Shown here one piece after another: positions 60,661 to 64,000 of a DNA stretch of 64,000 nucleotides. The position numbers were made by a program, and so were the translations under genes. Origin of the DNA: Lanius collurio (lineage: Eukaryota > Chordata > Aves > Passeriformes > Laniidae); assembly GCA_020086605.1 (NCBI GenBank), contig JACBWW010000018.1:19004809-19068808 (forward strand). Direction: 5' to 3'. How positions within the stretch are numbered: the first letter of the stretch is position 1; each line of letters starts with the position of its first letter. The notes beneath the pieces are model-generated. The model was not told the DNA's origin, searched no databases, and saw only the letters and a program-made list of their open reading frames with translations.

Positions 60661-63600
60661 GTGATAGGATCCTATTTTTTTTTCTTCTTCCTTCCATTTT
60701 CTAATTTCCCAGTTAAATGCATTTGTTTTCTCCAAGGTCTGTTGGACCTCATCTATTACTGGGACATCAAGTAAGCAGGGTCTTTGGTAGTGATAATTAT
60801 TGGCAGTAATATTATAATTATATACCACAGGTCTACAAAACGTAAGGTTATGCATTGTCATGGTTGCATTGTTTCTTAAAGAAAAATTGTTCCCAGCACA
60901 GGTCTCCAGCTCTGGTTTGAAGCTGGGATTTGTTTGCTCAGTGCTGGAGAGCTCTGGTTACTGGGAGGAAACCCCAGTTCTAGCCAAGCTCAGACAGGGA
61001 GCTACAGAGGTACCTGGAGGACTGCGGTCACTTGTGGCTGTCCTGCAGGATGCTCCACCTCAAGCAGATCAGTGCTGTGTTTCCCCTTAGCAAGCCCCCA
61101 CACATCTCGTCCTGTGCCTCAGTTCTCTGAGCATAACGTGGAATCAGTATTTCCTGATTTCTTGGGGCTGTTGTGAGAACACACACAAGCCTGTAAGCTG
61201 CTCAGTGTATAAGAACATCTGAAGTTTGTGCACAAAATAATTTAAAACACCTCCAAACCCCAGTTCTCAGAGAACAAGTACGCTTTTCTTCCTGCTTCAT
61301 GTTTTTCCCACATGGAAGAGGGGCCTTCCATTAGCCCCTGAGCCAAAACCCTTGGAAAGATCTTGAAAACAAGATAATATATGTTGTGTGGATCCTTTTG
61401 CTCTCTTCTAGCTAGCTAACCACCCTAGGAAAACAACCCATAAATCAACTGAAAGCTTAACCTACAGTCTGCCAATCTGAAAAGCAGACACTGCCCCAGG
61501 AATGCAACCACAGCTCACTATAACAATGGGAACAAAGGAAAAAAACCCAAACAATTCTACCTTGCACTTAGTAATTCAGCAGAGCTGCAGACAAATCAGG
61601 CAGGCTGAGATCCCCATGAGATCCACATCACCTTAAGCCCCTCCTGAGCAGTGAGGTGCAGAGGGCTCTGGTGTCCAGGTAAAGATGAGTTTCAGCCTCC
61701 AGCTCAGCTGGAGAGAATTAGGGCAGCTCAGACTTCTCCTATGATGGGACTGAGGGTCCTTAACAGAGAGGTTTTCTACTTTTCCTCTTTTGTTTTTTAG
61801 GCTTTCAGTAGAATTAGGGCTCTTCTAGGCGTTGGTTAAGGCATCACTGCTTGTCTTTGTTTTCAGGGGTGGTCAGGCACTCTCTGTGCCTGCTTTGAGT
61901 AAGAAAAGAAAGGGCAGGGTGGATGTTGTGGGGTGAGCTGGACACAGCCTGTGGTGCCAGAGCTGCTGGCTCCCAGTGTCCCCTGGGGAGCTTCAGCAAT
62001 GCCCTCAGCAGCAGGGCTGCCCAGGCTGGTGGTGGGGACGAAGGACAGGGAGAAGGGACAGGTCTGTGAGAGGCCACCAGCCCTGCTCAGGGACAGTGTA
62101 TTCAATAACACAAGAATTTCATGTTGGCAGCTGACCTCAAGCAGGGTGAGGGTTGGTGCCGTAGGACAGTCTGTTGTTTTCTTGTATCCTTGCATGAAGA
62201 GATGCATCAGAGGGATGATTCTCTTCAGAGACACAAAATGATCTTTACATAAACACGAAGACTTTTTAGGGCTGTGAGCCTCTAGATCCTCTGCAATTCT
62301 CAAAGCACTTTTATGAGCAATGCAGCAATGGGAACAAAATGTCATTTTCAAATGTAACTGTGTCCTCAGTGAGGTTAATGTCTCACATCAGGACCAGTCT
62401 TCAGAAAAGAAAACCTGCCCAAAACACCAGAAATTAAGAGGAAAAAGGAAAGAAACCTAATGAGGTTGCAAACTCAAAGTGAATTTATGAGCTCTAACCA
62501 CAAAGCAGTACGGACCAGTAGCAGGACACTCATTAACAGCTCGCAGTCACTAATGGGTGACTAAGAGAGAAAGTTTGCTGTAAATAAATGCTAGTATTGC
62601 TTCAGGACTTCTGATTTTGTAACTGGGGCACTTGTAAATCAACATCAGAGCACTGCAAGCTGTGGGATACCTGTTCCCAGATCAGGCCAGCTGGAAATGA
62701 AGCCAAAACCAACAAGTTTCCCAGACTGGGGGTTGCAGGGGCTGTCTGGGGGAAGCAGTGCCTGATGCTCCAGGCTGCCCTGTGGAGTCCTTTCATTATT
62801 TAGGCAGAAGAAAGAAACACCCCCTTCTCCCCTCACTTGCACTAAAAACCAACCCTCAGTCAGCCAGAGAAGTGGCCTGTATTTTTAATACCTTTTTTTG
62901 CACTTCATTACTGAGGGCCTCGAGCAAACTCTGTCATCAGCGATGACATAAGGAATAGAAGCAGTTGCAGGGCAGTACAAGTGAAGGAGAAATTAAACCA
63001 TTTAACACACGGGCAGGAGATGTGTGTTTGGGTCGAGGCAGGGATTTTTTCCTAATTAAAAACCTGGAGAAAATCTCCTTGCCTCTAATGGAATAAGCAC
63101 CAAGGCAACTTTATCTGGCCCACGGACTCCCCCCGCTACCACTGTCTGCTGTAAGAAAAGCAGGAGGGAGGAGTGGGCGAGTCTGATTTCTATGTAAAGA
63201 TTGTACAGCCAGACCTGCCCTGGAGCTGCAAAGCAACCAGACACTGGAACCCAGCCAGTTTTGTGTCGTTTCTGCAGGGCTGGCCAAAAGTGCTACTGCT
63301 ATTTTGGCTTCATCTGCTTCTTTCCCCTTTTCTAGCCTAATTGCTACAGCTCCTTGATTTCTGCTTAGTGGAAAGGGTTAAATAGTTTATTATACCAGAA
63401 TTTGATTTGCAGGAAAAAGCTTTGATGTTTTCGTGATGACTGTGATTGGCAAAGCAATTGTGATTTCTGCTGCCATGGTTAATATTTGGAAATAGCCTTT
63501 AACTGTTTATGCAAACAGAGCTTGCCCTGTCCTTTCCTGTGAATTACTGATTTCTGTGGAATTAACCCTCACTGCTGTCCTGTGACTCTTCACCAGGCTT

Positions 63601-64000
63601 TCTGCTCTGGTTTTATGATGGAGTGATGGAAAGGTTTTATATGTCAGGTGAGGCTGGAGATAAAGCATAAAAAATGCTGTGCTGCTGGGATGAAATGATT
63701 TCTCATTCCTTAGTCTGAGGGGACTCACAGAATTATTCAAAAATGCAGGAGGAGCAGTCTTAACTTGTGAACACAGGAATGAGATTCCTGTTCCCATACA
63801 GGAGAAAAGTGCCCTGACCACACCAGAGTGTGGAAATTCCAGTGCTTGGCTGGTTGTGCTCATTATCCCCCATGGAAGTGGTGATACCAACCTGTGAGGA
63901 AACCACGGTGACCTGACAGTGGGGGTTCTTTATTTCCATTAATTTATCATCCTTTTCTTTGGAGACATGTCAGTGCTGGCCATGGAGACCAGGGATCTCA
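60661..64000. other. Non-coding unique sequence to the window end
   Basis: Besides the MIR copy at 61.1 kb nothing specific is seen. The best frame is 162 codons on the minus strand (61863-62351), unrecognised. The stretch near 62490-62600 (gcagtacggaccagtagcag, actcattaacagctcgcag) has the texture of a small conserved element but is too short to call. Confidence 0.6.
61109..61225 (+). repeat. MIR-type ancient SINE, 3' half
   Basis: The segment cgtcctgtgcctcagttctc, then gtatttcctgatttcttggg, then gctgttgtgagaac and gtaagctgctcagtgtataa follows the MIR order 'tctgtgcctcagtttcc ... cctacctcttggggttgttgtgaggat ... gtaaagcgct'. The match holds over about 110 bases. It is a plus-strand, strongly diverged relic, consistent with an insertion that predates birds. 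Confidence 0.65.

Noticed and set aside
60376..60861. 161-codon minus-strand frame beside the CpG-dense block
   Set aside because: Its position is tempting, but there is no recognised domain, signal peptide or splice structure. Conservation testing would decide.
1..64000. tRNA, rRNA, known microRNA seeds, CRISPR arrays, bacterial-type operons, intact viral genes
   Set aside because: None was seen on reading. No tRNA B-box with matching A-box and arms, no repeat-spacer pattern, and no recognisable polymerase or capsid frame.

Overview
The window reads as non-coding DNA from a bird nuclear genome. The main evidence is nine truncated 3' ends of CR1 LINE retrotransposons in both orientations, which is the typical repeat load of avian DNA. 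Overall base composition is moderately AT-rich, CpG is scarce outside one block, homopolymer runs are common, and there are no closely packed genes, ribosome binding sites or operons. All open frames are short (the longest is 191 codons), and I recognise no protein domain in any of them. I therefore annotate no CDS. I cannot tell from the sequence alone whether this is intergenic DNA or one or more long introns. The species cannot be named.

Layout. Positions 1-14.2 kb: unique sequence with a T-rich tract, a short GCT repeat, two CR1 ends (6.0 and 8.2 kb), a reverse MIR-like fragment (8.5 kb) and a G-rich tract (11.5 kb). Positions 14.2-28.4 kb: a CR1 end at 14.2 kb, a candidate spliced exon at 16.3 kb, two RFX X-box-like sites (18.9 and 20.2 kb), two perfect CRE palindromes (16.9 and 24.4 kb), and an ancient amniote repeat fragment at 25.2 kb. 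Positions 28.4-33.2 kb: three CR1 ends. Positions 33.2-45.5 kb: a conserved-looking block at 38.2-38.7 kb, a nearly full-length ancient MIR-type SINE at 40.0-40.3 kb, and AT-rich blocks with PBX/HOX-like sites near 43.6 kb. Positions 45.5-59.7 kb: CR1 ends at 45.5 and 56.9 kb, an A-rich minisatellite at 55.7 kb, and enhancer-like blocks at 54.8 and 59.2 kb. Positions 59.7-64 kb: the longest minus-strand CR1, followed directly by the only CpG-dense block (about 60.1-60.7 kb), then an ancient MIR at 61.1 kb.

If the window has a function, it is probably regulatory. Several blocks have homeodomain, POU-like, CRE or RFX-type motifs and unusual CpG retention in AT-rich DNA, as is seen in conserved non-coding elements around developmental genes. 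This is inference and needs cross-species alignment. I see no new protein system, CRISPR array, tRNA, rRNA or viral gene.
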